Assembly (NCBI RefSeq): GCF_003432075.1
Contig: NZ_QWBU01000022.1
Location: 1-41,194 of the forward strand
Reading direction: 5' to 3'
Origin: Shinella sp. WSJ-2
Lineage (GTDB): Bacteria > Pseudomonadota > Alphaproteobacteria > Rhizobiales > Rhizobiaceae
DNA length: 41,194 bases
Shown here: piece by piece, positions 1 through 7,265 of the stretch
Layout: each line of letters begins with the position of its first letter
How positions within the stretch are numbered: the first letter of the stretch is position 1
Translations under genes and position numbers: made by a program
The notes under the pieces: model-generated
Told to the model about the DNA's origin: nothing
Database searches by the model: none
The model's input: only the letters and a program-made list of their open reading frames with translations

Positions 1-30
1 CTCAGTAACGCCATGTCAATCACTCCACAG

Positions 31-126
31 CCCTCGCTGAAAACTCGCGAGGGACGGTTGAAACATGGGTCAATTCTCAATGGAAATATCGGGCTATGCC
101 GGGTCAGTTCTCAGTGGCAATCAACA
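31..126. mobile_element. IS21-like terminal fragment (remnant)
   Basis: Two near-identical 21-bp units lie at 67-87 and 101-121 (18 of 21 bases match, starts 34 bp apart). Both begin gggtca and run through ttctca to tgg.aat, which resembles the multiple terminal repeats of IS21-family elements; this comparison is from memory. A perfect 7-bp hairpin (ccctcgc at 31-37, gcgaggg at 47-53) precedes them. The similarity ends at about 126, where the next gene's coding sense begins. No transposase gene is visible because the window starts here. Confidence 0.45.
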
Positions 127-1037
127 TGACCGAGCTTGCCGGTGCGGCCGTCCAGGTCGAAAAATCGCTTCAAAAACTGTTCGAGGCAAATCTGGAAGCC
201 CTGCTCGGGATCCGGTTTCTAGCCAGTGAGCATTCAACCGGCGCAGTGCACGGCGGCAGGATTGATACGCTCGGCTTGGATGAGGATAATTCGCCGGTCA
301 TCATCGAATACAAGCGCTCGGTGAACGAGAACGTCATCAACCAGGGGCTTTTCTATCTCGACTGGCTGCTCGATCACCGGAAGGAATTCCAGTGGCTGGT
401 TATGGAGCGCCTTGGACCGGAGGCTGCCAAGGCAGTGGACTGGACCGCGCCGCGACTGCTCTGCATCGCCGGCGACTTCACCCGATATGACGAACACGCG
501 GTGAAACAGATTGCCCGGAACATCGAGCTCATTCGCTATCGCCGCTTCGGCGACGAGCTCTTAATGATTGAGCTCGTCCATGCGCCGAAGGCCGCTAGGG
601 TGATCGCGCCGGCAGTCCAGAAAGGCGCGGCACCGGAAACGTCGCAAAAGGAGGAAGGAGACGAAGCCGACCCCTACTGGAGGAACCGGATGGGCTATCG
701 CCTCTCTCAAGCGTCAGCGGAATTGAGAGACATCTACGACGCCGTGCAGCAATTTGTCGTCGGACTCGGCGACGATGTGCAGGTCAAGGAACTGCAACAG
801 TATACGGGGTTCAAACGTTTCAAGAATTTCGTTTGCCTGCAGATCTACCCGCAGGCGCGAAGCGTCGTCGCCTACCTCAGACTGGATCCGTCCACAGTAG
901 ACCTAGAAGACGGGTTCTCTCGCGATGTAACGAATATCGGCCACCACGGGACTGGCGATTTGGAGCTGTCGCTGAAGTCGATGGCGGATTTCGAAAGAGC
1001 GCAGCCCCTGCTGCAACGGACGTATGAAGGGGGATGA
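126..1037 (+). CDS. NucS-like PD-(D/E)XK nuclease with C-terminal DUF5655 domain, 5' end altered
   Basis: Unknown physiological role; the fold suggests a DNA endonuclease-like protein of the NucS/DUF91 type. Counting from the ATG at 126, the N-terminal half carries the restriction-fold signature: Asp47 in GGRIDTLG, then Glu61-Tyr-Lys63 in VIIEYKR, then Gln73 in the following helix. The C-terminal ~110 residues (from about DPYWRNR) look like DUF5655. An open frame continues upstream to an ATG at 96, but those residues are translated IS-end repeat. Related proteins as I remember them have about 15 further native residues before the TELAG segment. I therefore infer that an insertion replaced the native N-terminus and that the present start codon lies at the junction. 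The stop overlaps the next ATG (ATGA at 1034-1037), suggesting a former two-gene operon. Whether the shortened protein works is unknown. Confidence 0.7.
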   Translation: MTELAGAAVQVEKSLQKLFEANLEALLGIRFLASEHSTGAVHGGRIDTLGLDEDNSPVIIEYKRSVNENVINQGLFYLDWLLDHRKEFQWLVMERLGPEAAKAVDWTAPRLLCIAGDFTRYDEHAVKQIARNIELIRYRRFGDELLMIELVHAPKAARVIAPAVQKGAAPETSQKEEGDEADPYWRNRMGYRLSQASAELRDIYDAVQQFVVGLGDDVQVKELQQYTGFKRFKNFVCLQIYPQARSVVAYLRLDPSTVDLEDGFSRDVTNIGHHGTGDLELSLKSMADFERAQPLLQRTYEGG

Positions 1038-1129
1038 GTTTGCAGGCCAACGTTAGCTCCGTCGTCGGCTTTGATTCGGCCTGGACCGACAACCCAAAAG
1101 TCCCCGGAGCAATATGTGTCATCCGCCAG
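1034..1129 (+). pseudogene. 5' fragment of a DUF429-like (RNase H-fold) gene
   Basis: The frame starts with ATG at 1034, overlapping the upstream stop, and reads VVGFDSAWTDNPKVPGAICV. This closely resembles the start of DUF429 family proteins, predicted RNase H-like nucleases whose first catalytic Asp sits in GFDSAW. After about codon 32 the resemblance stops, and the frame then runs into the tRNA-Ser gene, so the remaining two hundred or so residues are missing. I infer truncation by an earlier recombination event at or near this tRNA. The family call rests on a short motif, and the exact end of homology cannot be set by eye. Confidence 0.5.
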
Positions 1130-1202
1130 GCACACGCCGGCCACTCTCATCGACGGAAGGTTGACTTGGGCAGCGCCGAAGCCGCGCTACGGGCCTACCC
1201 GA

Positions 1203-1322
1203 CCGCGCTGAAGAGCGCCGACCAGTTAAGCGGAGAGGTGGCTGAGTGGTCGAAAGCACCGCACTCGAAATGCGGCATACGGGCAACCGTATCGTGGGTT
1301 CGAATCCCACCCTCTCCGCCAT
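1203..1322 (+). repeat. Left 120-bp direct repeat (attL), contains tRNA-Ser
   Basis: Bases 1203-1322 are identical to 26064-26183, an exact offset of 24,861 bp. Flanking bases differ on both sides (a/c before, c/t after). The repeat covers 29 bp upstream of the tRNA, the entire tRNA and one base beyond its CCA. It marks the left boundary of the island; the integrase gene lies 2.7 kb inside. Confidence 0.9.
1232..1321 (+). tRNA. tRNA-Ser(CGA), left copy
   Basis: The 90-nt gene has acceptor strands ggagagg/cctctcc, discriminator G and an encoded CCA end. The anticodon arm is ccgca-ctcgaaa-tgcgg with anticodon CGA at 1266-1268. A long variable arm (gcatacgggcaaccgtat) and the T arm gtgggttcgaatcccac are typical of tRNA-Ser. 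It reads UCG codons. A candidate -35 ttgact lies at 1161-1166, but no good -10 is obvious. An identical copy sits at the other island end. Recombination inside the gene would leave both copies as host/island hybrids. Confidence 0.95.
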
Positions 1323-1432
1323 CATGGACCTTTGGCCCCGAAGGTTTCCTAAAATTTCTGGTTTTGATTGAGCTTGGATATTCGCTGCTGAAACTAGTGA
1401 GGGCCACATTGTCGGCACGCCCCAGTCAGTTT

Positions 1433-1816
1433 CTAGTCTTCCGATTTTCCTGCGGACTTTCCTACAGCGATGCCTGCAACGATCAAGAATGCGCTGCCCA
1501 GGACTTTCAAGATATCCGCCAACCACTCGCGATCACTTAAGAACGCGCCCATAAACACGATGAGTAAGATCAAAGCCAATATAGCGAATGACAGCGTCAA
1601 AGCCGCAGCGTGCCCCTTATCGTCTGTGCCGTAAGCGAAGCCCCACTTCGAGAAGTGGAACACCTGGTTAGGCGCATGGCCATCTGTAAAACATGGATCT
1701 TTACGTGTATCCGTGTCTGGCTGATCAGGGATCTGCGCCGGCGGCGATGGAACTTTCCATTCCGCCGGCGATTTGCTGTCGTCAATTTGTGTTTGCGAGC
1801 TTTGATCGGAAGACAT
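1433..1816 (-). CDS. Small two-helix membrane protein, candidate toxin partner of Panacea protein
   Basis: Unrecognised 127-residue protein. The first ~75 residues are polar and proline-rich. The C-terminal third has two hydrophobic helices (around AALTLSFAILALILLIVFM and LADILKVLGSAFLIVAGIAV) separated by a short charged turn, then a lysine-containing tail. It overlaps the 3' end of the upstream Panacea gene by about 35 bp, so the two are translationally linked. Panacea-domain (PanA) antitoxins are known to pair with diverse toxins, including small membrane-active ones. On that basis I infer a toxin role, though nothing in the sequence proves toxicity. The start is the ATG at 1816; a GTG one codon upstream is also possible. 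Confidence 0.6.
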   Translation of the reverse strand: MSSDQSSQTQIDDSKSPAEWKVPSPPAQIPDQPDTDTRKDPCFTDGHAPNQVFHFSKWGFAYGTDDKGHAAALTLSFAILALILLIVFMGAFLSDREWLADILKVLGSAFLIVAGIAVGKSAGKSED

Positions 1817-2321
1817 CACGGATCAATGTATTAGGAATTCGAGGCTTGGAGTCTAGTGTCCCGTAGCTTTCCTTAACAATTGTCCAAGGCTCTCCTGGTG
1901 CGTGCGTTGCATTTGACAGCTGCACGCCGGACATACCTTTATGAGTTTCCCAGACATTCTTCAGAAACGAAAGCACTTCAGTATCTGGTGGGTCTGGAAG
2001 CTCAAATTTCATAAATGGGCCGTTTTCAGATCGCGTCAGAACACGGGCTTTTTTCCCTTGGATAGGGCTTCTGGCGAATTCCTTGAAGTTTCCGTAGATG
2101 TCACCAACAACCGGCCCCCAAGGCCAGGCTTCAATATCGTCGCCAAATAGGGGCTGGCCTGTGTGCGCAAGCCACCACGCATGAGCGTAGAAGACAAGCT
2201 TCTGTAGCTTCATCTGGTCAATGAGCGGAAATTGCGAACGATCGTTTGCCTGGATGTCGAGGAAGGCGTTAGCTACCGCTGCCGCAGTAGTCCGAGCACC
2301 TTCCGCTGTAGTGTCTACCAT
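1782..2321 (-). CDS. Panacea-domain (DUF4065/SocA-like) antitoxin
   Basis: A 179-residue protein of the Panacea family, formerly DUF4065 and called GepA/SocA-like in phage and Caulobacter contexts. The hallmark segment is near residues 37-75: a conserved LQKLVFYAHAWWLA helix followed by DIEAWPWGPVVGDIYG. Panacea proteins act as antitoxins that bind and neutralise a partner toxin; SocA in Caulobacter is instead a proteolytic adaptor for the toxin SocB. Here the downstream overlapping gene, a two-helix membrane protein, is the natural partner candidate. A strong ribosome-binding site (gggagg, about 7 nt before ATG) supports the start. The pair is transcribed away from the integrase and may stabilise the island. 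Confidence 0.85.
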   Translation of the reverse strand: MVDTTAEGARTTAAAVANAFLDIQANDRSQFPLIDQMKLQKLVFYAHAWWLAHTGQPLFGDDIEAWPWGPVVGDIYGNFKEFARSPIQGKKARVLTRSENGPFMKFELPDPPDTEVLSFLKNVWETHKGMSGVQLSNATHAPGEPWTIVKESYGTLDSKPRIPNTLIRDVFRSKLANTN

Positions 2322-2513
2322 GCGAGTGCCTCCCTTCTGCGAATCACAAAGACAGCGCCGGAGCCTTGGCCCCCGCGCTGATTTTCCAGTTGAATATAGG
2401 TTGATTCTTGTGCGTTTGCTAGAGCCAGGGGGTTGACTCGCTGAGAATCGGCTGTGGAGAAACGGCAGGATCCGAGATCGTATGACAACGGTCAGGGGAG
2501 CAGGCTTATCTAT

Positions 2514-3797
2514 TTAATCCAGACTGATGACCTTAGCAGGCGAGAATGTCTCTAGCTTTTTTACGCCGGAAACCATCTCTTTTCCGAAGATTGGTGAGCC
2601 GATCGCACCTTTCAACCAGCACTCTCGTTTAGCCTTGATGTATGTGAAAGCGATGCAAAGTGCTTCGTCTACACAGGCCAATCGACAGGCAAGCGGCGTT
2701 TTCGCCGACTGATGCGGTCGTCGTGAAAGATCACCGCCCGGCAGATCGACATTGTCAAACAGCGCCGTTTGAGGATCGATAACGCCCATTGTGAAAGCTG
2801 ATGGATCTGCCTCAGCTCCGCTTAGGAAGCGCCCAGAGAAAGCTACGCTGTTTCCATCTGCTCGGCCGGCACTCGACTTCAAAAAGCAGTTCGGCCCCTT
2901 CTTGAGTCTTGGATTCGTATTAAACGTGAACGCCTTGCACTGGCCTTCCATGACCAGGCAGCTCTTTGCGCATGTCGCAGCATCATCAACACGAATGGAA
3001 GAGATATCGTCACCGAATAGATCCAGGCCAGTGTAGATCGCTACTCGGTTTGGTCGCCTGGTGAACTCTTCGATTGGTGAGAGTGCTGTATCTCGAGGTA
3101 GGCTGGCTTGGAGCGAGTCGGATGTTGGCTGACCAGAGGTTTGCTGTTGTTCGTCGGACCCTTCATCGCCGTCGAGAGGTTGGGTGGTCGTGATCGGCGC
3201 CTGCCCTGAGGAGGCCAATCCTCCTGATCGTTCGCTAGCGGTTCGGTTCAATCCGTAACGTCCGATTTCATCTTGAGTGAATACGTGCATGTCGTCAGGA
3301 GGGGTCTTGAACATGATGTGCATCACGTCGATCGGCGTGCCGAAGCGGTTCAAAACCTCAATGATGTCTGAGATCGCCAGTTGAGCACCGACGAGGTCAG
3401 GCGAGCCGGATGAGATCTGGTGAACGCCCAGAGCGCCGTCAACCTTTCTCTCGGCACCTGCAAGAAAGACGAAGGCACATGACGAGAAGCACTTGCTGTC
3501 GCTCGGGATATAGGTTGCCAGCTTCCGCTGATGGATATCGTCGGCAATCAGGAGGCCCATCTGGACGTTCCCACCAGGGCTGTTCAGTGTGATGAGCTTG
3601 GCCGCTGGTGCCGCCTGAAGAGCGCGGCGAAAGTTCAGGCCGGCGTTAACGTCGATCTCACCGTTCAATATGATGACGTCTGGCTTTGTGTCATCAACCG
3701 TGAAGGGGCCGAACGCCTTCTCTCCGGCGCTCGCGTAGCAAACAGGAGCTATCCATAACAGAACGGTAGCGAGCGCAGCTCGAAGTTGATTACGCAT
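2514..3797 (-). CDS. Secreted ClpP-like serine protease domain with two PAN/Apple-like repeats
   Basis: A 427-residue exported protein. Residues 1-24 form a signal peptide ending in YASA. Residues ~35-190 resemble the ClpP/crotonase-like periplasmic family: ITLNSPGGNVQMG is the oxyanion-strand motif, the nucleophile is likely Ser106 in CFSSCAF, and His126 (GVHQ) is the probable second catalytic residue. A Ser/Gln-rich linker (~200-240) leads to two cysteine-rich PAN-like modules (about 250-310 and 345-405), each with the C-xxx-C...C-xAFT...C pattern. PAN modules usually bind protein or carbohydrate. I infer a periplasmic or surface protease or scaffold. The gene stands alone between the Panacea pair and the integrase. 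Its role on the island is unknown. Confidence 0.7.
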   Translation of the reverse strand: MRNQLRAALATVLLWIAPVCYASAGEKAFGPFTVDDTKPDVIILNGEIDVNAGLNFRRALQAAPAAKLITLNSPGGNVQMGLLIADDIHQRKLATYIPSDSKCFSSCAFVFLAGAERKVDGALGVHQISSGSPDLVGAQLAISDIIEVLNRFGTPIDVMHIMFKTPPDDMHVFTQDEIGRYGLNRTASERSGGLASSGQAPITTTQPLDGDEGSDEQQQTSGQPTSDSLQASLPRDTALSPIEEFTRRPNRVAIYTGLDLFGDDISSIRVDDAATCAKSCLVMEGQCKAFTFNTNPRLKKGPNCFLKSSAGRADGNSVAFSGRFLSGAEADPSAFTMGVIDPQTALFDNVDLPGGDLSRRPHQSAKTPLACRLACVDEALCIAFTYIKAKRECWLKGAIGSPIFGKEMVSGVKKLETFSPAKVISLD

Positions 3798-3979
3798 GAC
3801 CGCAGACCCTCACCCGCAGCCATCAAACTACATCAGCCTAGACGAGGCAAGGGTTGGATGAGGCTGGCTCAATCTACCTTTAAGTGCAGTTAATCACCGC
3901 CGCTGCCGGTGCCGGGATAATCCTTGGCACCTCTACAGGGGCATCCTACGCGTGATCTTCAAATTCGATTGGAGATCAC

Positions 3980-4972
3980 ATGGCGACGATCCGCAAACTC
4001 AGAGGACGCTGGCAAGCGCAGGTGCGTCGGCGTGGCATGAAGCCTCGCTGCAAATCCTTCGACACGAAGCAGGAAGCCGAGAAGTGGGCGCGTGATCTCG
4101 AGGCTCAGGTCGATCGTTTCGGTGCCGCGCCGGACACCAAGATCCTCGAGAGCACCACGCTCGGCGAACTGCTGCTGCGCTACCAGCGCGAAATCTCGCC
4201 GAGCAAACGCGGATCGGTCCAGGAGATCCAGCGGATCGACGTGCTGAGTCGTCACGAGCTTGCCTACCGGACGATGACCGGGCTGAGCCAGCAGGACATC
4301 GCGTCGTTCAGGGATGAGCGGCTCCGCACAGTAGCTCCTTCTACTACCGTCCGCGAGCTCGCCATCCTCAGCCACGTAATCGAGGTTGCGATCCGCGATT
4401 GGGGCCTGCCTCTTGCAAAGAACGTCGTGAAGCTCGTGCGCCGCCCGGTCATTCGGAACGAGCGCAGCCGACGTCTGACCGGCGACGAGGAACAGCGTCT
4501 GCTTGACGGCTGCGATGCCGGACAGATTCCCTTCCTCAAGACGCTTGTCATCCTCGCCATCGAGACCGGGATGCGCCGAGGGGAGATTCTAGGGCTCAAG
4601 TGGTCCGACATCTCGCACAATCGCCGGGTGATCACGCTAGCTATGACCAAAAATGGCTCCGGTCGCGAGGTGCCACTGTCGCAGCGCGCGTTCGACGCGC
4701 TGATGGTTTGGAAGGATCTTGCGCCGGTAGATCAATCTACAGTTTTCCCAATGACGCCTGGCGCGCTGGAGCAGACTTGGCGTCGATTACTGATCCGGGT
4801 CGGCATCAAGTCGCTGCGCTTCCATGATTTGCGCCACGAAGGCGTCAGCCGTCTCTTCGAGCGCGGTCTGAACGTGATCGAGGTTTCCACGATCAGCGGA
4901 CATAAAGAGCTCCGGATGCTTAGGCGCTACTCACATCTATCAGCCGACGATCTGGTCGCGCGCCTGGGGTAG
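3980..4972 (+). CDS. Tyrosine recombinase integrase
   Basis: The 330-residue integrase should catalyse site-specific insertion and excision at tRNA-Ser. The N-terminal ~60 residues are a basic arm-binding-like region, ~60-150 form a SAM-like core-binding domain, and ~165-330 form the catalytic domain. The full catalytic set is visible: Arg200 (TGMRRGE), Lys224 (TKNGSGRE), His282 and Arg285 (HDLRH), His308 (SGH) and nucleophile Tyr317 (RRYSHL). The ATG at 3980 follows a ggag ribosome-binding site. It points into the island from the left boundary. No excisionase gene is recognisable next to it. The inverted repeats just downstream (4982-5229) may be control or accessory sites. Confidence 0.95.
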   Translation: MATIRKLRGRWQAQVRRRGMKPRCKSFDTKQEAEKWARDLEAQVDRFGAAPDTKILESTTLGELLLRYQREISPSKRGSVQEIQRIDVLSRHELAYRTMTGLSQQDIASFRDERLRTVAPSTTVRELAILSHVIEVAIRDWGLPLAKNVVKLVRRPVIRNERSRRLTGDEEQRLLDGCDAGQIPFLKTLVILAIETGMRRGEILGLKWSDISHNRRVITLAMTKNGSGREVPLSQRAFDALMVWKDLAPVDQSTVFPMTPGALEQTWRRLLIRVGIKSLRFHDLRHEGVSRLFERGLNVIEVSTISGHKELRMLRRYSHLSADDLVARLG

Positions 4973-4981
4973 ATTCCATCT

Positions 4982-5023
4982 AAGGTTGACGGCGTTGCCT
5001 TGTGCAACGTTTACATCAACCTT
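4982..5023. repeat. Nested inverted repeats directly after the integrase gene
   Basis: The outer arms are aaggttga (4982-4989) and tcaacctt (5016-5023). The inner hairpin is cgttgc-cttgt-gcaacg (4993-5009). It starts 10 bp after the integrase stop, so it could fold as a transcript terminator, although no T-run follows. It could also bind a recombination factor. Confidence 0.5.
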
Positions 5024-5142
5024 GCCTGGGAGCCGCATGCGTCAAGGTTGCGGGACAAAATCGTCCAAGAATGTGTATTTTAAGTTGCGTATTGCCTTGC
5101 CTCCAATCCCGAAATCATTGCGGTTTTGCAGCTGACCTTGTC

Positions 5143-5158
5143 ATGATGTTTACATCAT
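5143..5158. promoter_or_regulatory. Palindrome atgatg-ttta-catcat
   Basis: A perfect 6-bp inverted repeat around a 4-bp centre. Its right half, gtttacatca, recurs at 5009-5018 as part of the nested repeat. Two copies of the same half-site near an integrase suggest a DNA-binding protein site, but the factor is unknown. Confidence 0.4.
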
Positions 5159-5207
5159 CTTGCGGATTTGACCCGTTTCCTGCGTTTTTGGCGTCGGTGT
5201 AAAGGTT

Positions 5208-5229
5208 ATGCAACGCGCTTGAGTTGCAT
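5208..5229. repeat. Inverted repeat atgcaac / gttgcat
   Basis: Perfect 7-bp arms separated by 8 bp. It is not followed by a T-run. It lies in the same gene-free stretch downstream of the integrase as two other inverted repeats. Confidence 0.4.
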
Positions 5230-6075
5230 CTGACGTTTGGCGCCTCGTTTCCTACCAATCAACCAATTTTGACTACCAAATTTTGCGAACGGCGGACGGG
5301 TCGAGCCGGACGTGCGACGCCACCAACTCCTTTGGTGCCAGTGGAGAAAACATATCTGCCGGCGCGCCAGGACGCCGTCGTAGATCAATCTATGTGCCTG
5401 CGCCAGCGCACGGGGATTAGCACGACCCGCGACGAGAAGCTGACAGCGGTCGAGTGCCACTAAAGCCCTCCGTCCTCCGTGGACGATCCAGAGCAGAGCG
5501 TCCGCCTCTCGTTCATGTCCGCCCGGTGCCGGTGGACCTCCTCTGCCAGGGCTGCGGCGATCGACGATCGAGCGCTGGTCCATCAGCAAACATCGAAGTC
5601 CTAGAAATAAGCGAGCTGCTCGATGGGGATGCTTTCCACACTGGCAACGATCCGGAGGTCCAAACCTCCTCAGCCGAAATCGACCCAGGAGCTCACTGGC
5701 ACGCACCGAAGGTAATAGCGCTAGATTTCATCACTCCAAGTGACCGATCGCGCCACTGAGAATCCTCGAGTCAATAAAGAGGTGCCAGACCTGAGGTCGA
5801 GTGTGTTGACCGCTCTTTTGGTGCTTTCTGTCAGCCGGACCAGTTAGGGGCGGAAATTGAACCGACCTCGAGATTTCCGTTGCCGGAGCCGTAGGCGACC
5901 AGCCGGAGTGTTCTCCCTGTTTCATGCCTTCCATGCCAATTAGCCTCTCATTCTCGAAGAAACGTTGAACCACCGGGCGTTCGTTCGTCCGCGCCAACGG
6001 CGCGGGCAAGGCCGAAGGCCGCGCAGGGAGGGAGCCGCAGGCGACCGAGTGTCTGTGCTGGAACAAGCGTGAACT

Positions 6076-6141
6076 GTTGTCCGGTCTATTAGTAATACTA
6101 AATATTATAAGTTATTATGTATTATTAGTTAATAATTACGG
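6076..6141. promoter_or_regulatory. AT-rich island with near-palindromes
   Basis: About 65 bp are almost pure A/T in an otherwise GC-rich genome. They include ttattagttaataa, a 14-bp palindrome with only the two central bases off symmetry. The block ends about 165 bp before the 6308 gene. It could be a promoter region, a silencer or partition site, or an origin-like unwinding element. Confidence 0.4.
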
Positions 6142-6307
6142 CCAAAAGTTCACGTGCTTTGTAGGGACGCTTCCCGGCTATGGAATGGTCCAAATAGGCC
6201 CCTGATCCGGTCTTTTATCTCGTCATATCGCCTTCGCTCACGACCCGCGGCGGTTCCGTTGCCTCACCGCTATAAGTCCTCGTGTGAACAACAGACGAGG
6301 GCAACCA

Positions 6308-6841
6308 ATGGCAGACGTTAGCGATGACGACACTTTCACCTTCATTCCGGCGAAGACCAGGCTGACGCCCTTTGACCGTCGGCTGAGGGAACTTCGGGAA
6401 TTGCAGGAAAGGCATGAAGAGCTCTCCACGCAGCCGGATAAGGAGCGCCGGCTGGCGGAACTGGAATATCAAATCCGCGAGGCAAAGAAGCGGTTTGAGG
6501 AAGAAACGAGGCGTGACGGTGATGAAGGTTGGCGTCGGCGTCGCGATGTAGATAGCTGGCGCGCAGGTGAAGGACGGGAGTCACGGAACGCAAGCCGCCG
6601 CAAGGTCCGCGCTAAACCGAACGAAAATCTGTCGCATTTGACGGCCGCTGAGAAGGAAGAACGCAAGCGTGGCCAGCGTGCGGATCGCAATTTCGTCAAG
6701 CGCCGTGAAGCGAACGGAGCCTCAGCTTCGGACATACAGGCGGAACTCATCGTTCGTCAGCAGCAGCGGAACAGCATGCGCCAGGCGGAATCAGAAGAAG
6801 TGAATCAGATGATGAGTGATCCGACGTTCGGAATGTTCTGA
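6308..6841 (+). CDS. Charged coiled-coil hypothetical protein
   Basis: Unrecognised 177-residue protein, extremely rich in Arg, Glu and Lys. A long predicted helix or coiled coil covers about residues 22-65 (repeated RELRELQERHEEL-type heptads). An Arg-rich middle, a second charged helix and a short hydrophobic end (SDPTFGMF) follow. There is no signal peptide or membrane segment. The start is the ATG at 6308, preceded by gagg at 6297-6300; an upstream in-frame GTG at 6284 lacks such a site. The composition suggests nucleic-acid or protein binding, but no function can be assigned. It is followed 70 bp later by another small unknown gene on the same strand. Confidence 0.65.
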   Translation: MADVSDDDTFTFIPAKTRLTPFDRRLRELRELQERHEELSTQPDKERRLAELEYQIREAKKRFEEETRRDGDEGWRRRRDVDSWRAGEGRESRNASRRKVRAKPNENLSHLTAAEKEERKRGQRADRNFVKRREANGASASDIQAELIVRQQQRNSMRQAESEEVNQMMSDPTFGMF

Positions 6842-6911
6842 CCGTTTGAAGATCACCAATTTCTCGGAACGAGGCTTAACTAGCGCCTCCCACTCTTGAG
6901 CAGAGACCAAT

Positions 6912-7256
6912 ATGCCTGACAATATAATCGACATCCGCCGGTTCTTCCGCGACCGCTTCGAATACTACATGGATAAGAAGGATAGCTACGGTGCTGACGT
7001 GCGCGACAACGCACCTGTGACGCTCCGGGATTTGTGCCAGATCCTTACCGAAGACCAGGAGCCGTTTCCGCGCCGCTATGACCCCGACATGCGGAAGATC
7101 TGCGGCTACGAATACCTGACCTGGCTCCGGGAGGAGCGCAGCTATGGCGACGTGGCTCGTCTGATTGGCAGGCTGATCGCAGCGGAAGATGGACAGATGC
7201 CCCCTGTCGGCGTGCGGTGGGTGCATGCCGTCTTGAAGAGGGGTGCTGCTGACTAG
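6912..7256 (+). CDS. Hypothetical protein
   Basis: Unrecognised 114-residue soluble protein with mixed charge. A notable central segment reads GYEYLTWLREERSYGDVARLIGRLI, probably helical. There is no signal peptide, membrane segment or cysteine cluster (one Cys near the N-terminal third and another at the centre). It probably forms a unit with the upstream coiled-coil gene and ends 10 bp from the convergent resolvase gene. Confidence 0.55.
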   Translation: MPDNIIDIRRFFRDRFEYYMDKKDSYGADVRDNAPVTLRDLCQILTEDQEPFPRRYDPDMRKICGYEYLTWLREERSYGDVARLIGRLIAAEDGQMPPVGVRWVHAVLKRGAAD

Positions 7257-7265
7257 GTGAGCCCG

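Larger units (their letters stand above)
4973..6307. other. 1.3-kb gene-poor region rich in inverted repeats
   Basis: I find no convincing gene. Open frames here have low-complexity Arg/Pro-rich or otherwise unnatural composition. The minus strand around 5640-5290 reads somewhat protein-like but is broken by several stops, so a decayed gene is possible. The stretch holds several inverted repeats (listed separately), a GC-rich block at 5980-6050 with ggagccg.aggcgacc occurring at 5887-5901 and 6031-6045, and an AT-rich block at 6076-6141. Possible roles are integrase/excision control, a replication or transfer origin, or decayed sequence. Confidence 0.5.

Noticed and set aside
1119-1526. Open frame antisense to tRNA-Ser (AERVGFEPTIRLPVCRIS)
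   Set aside because: This peptide is the translated complement of the tRNA gene, a common annotation artefact; the same reading recurs at the second tRNA copy.
5206-5706. Minus-strand open frame of 166 codons
   Set aside because: Arg/Cys/His-rich composition without family resemblance. An alternative frame looks more protein-like but is interrupted by several stops, so at best a decayed gene.
5731-6066. Minus-strand open frame of 111 codons
   Set aside because: It runs through the GC-rich repeat block and has low-complexity composition (SLPARPSALPAPLAR), with no ribosome-binding site.
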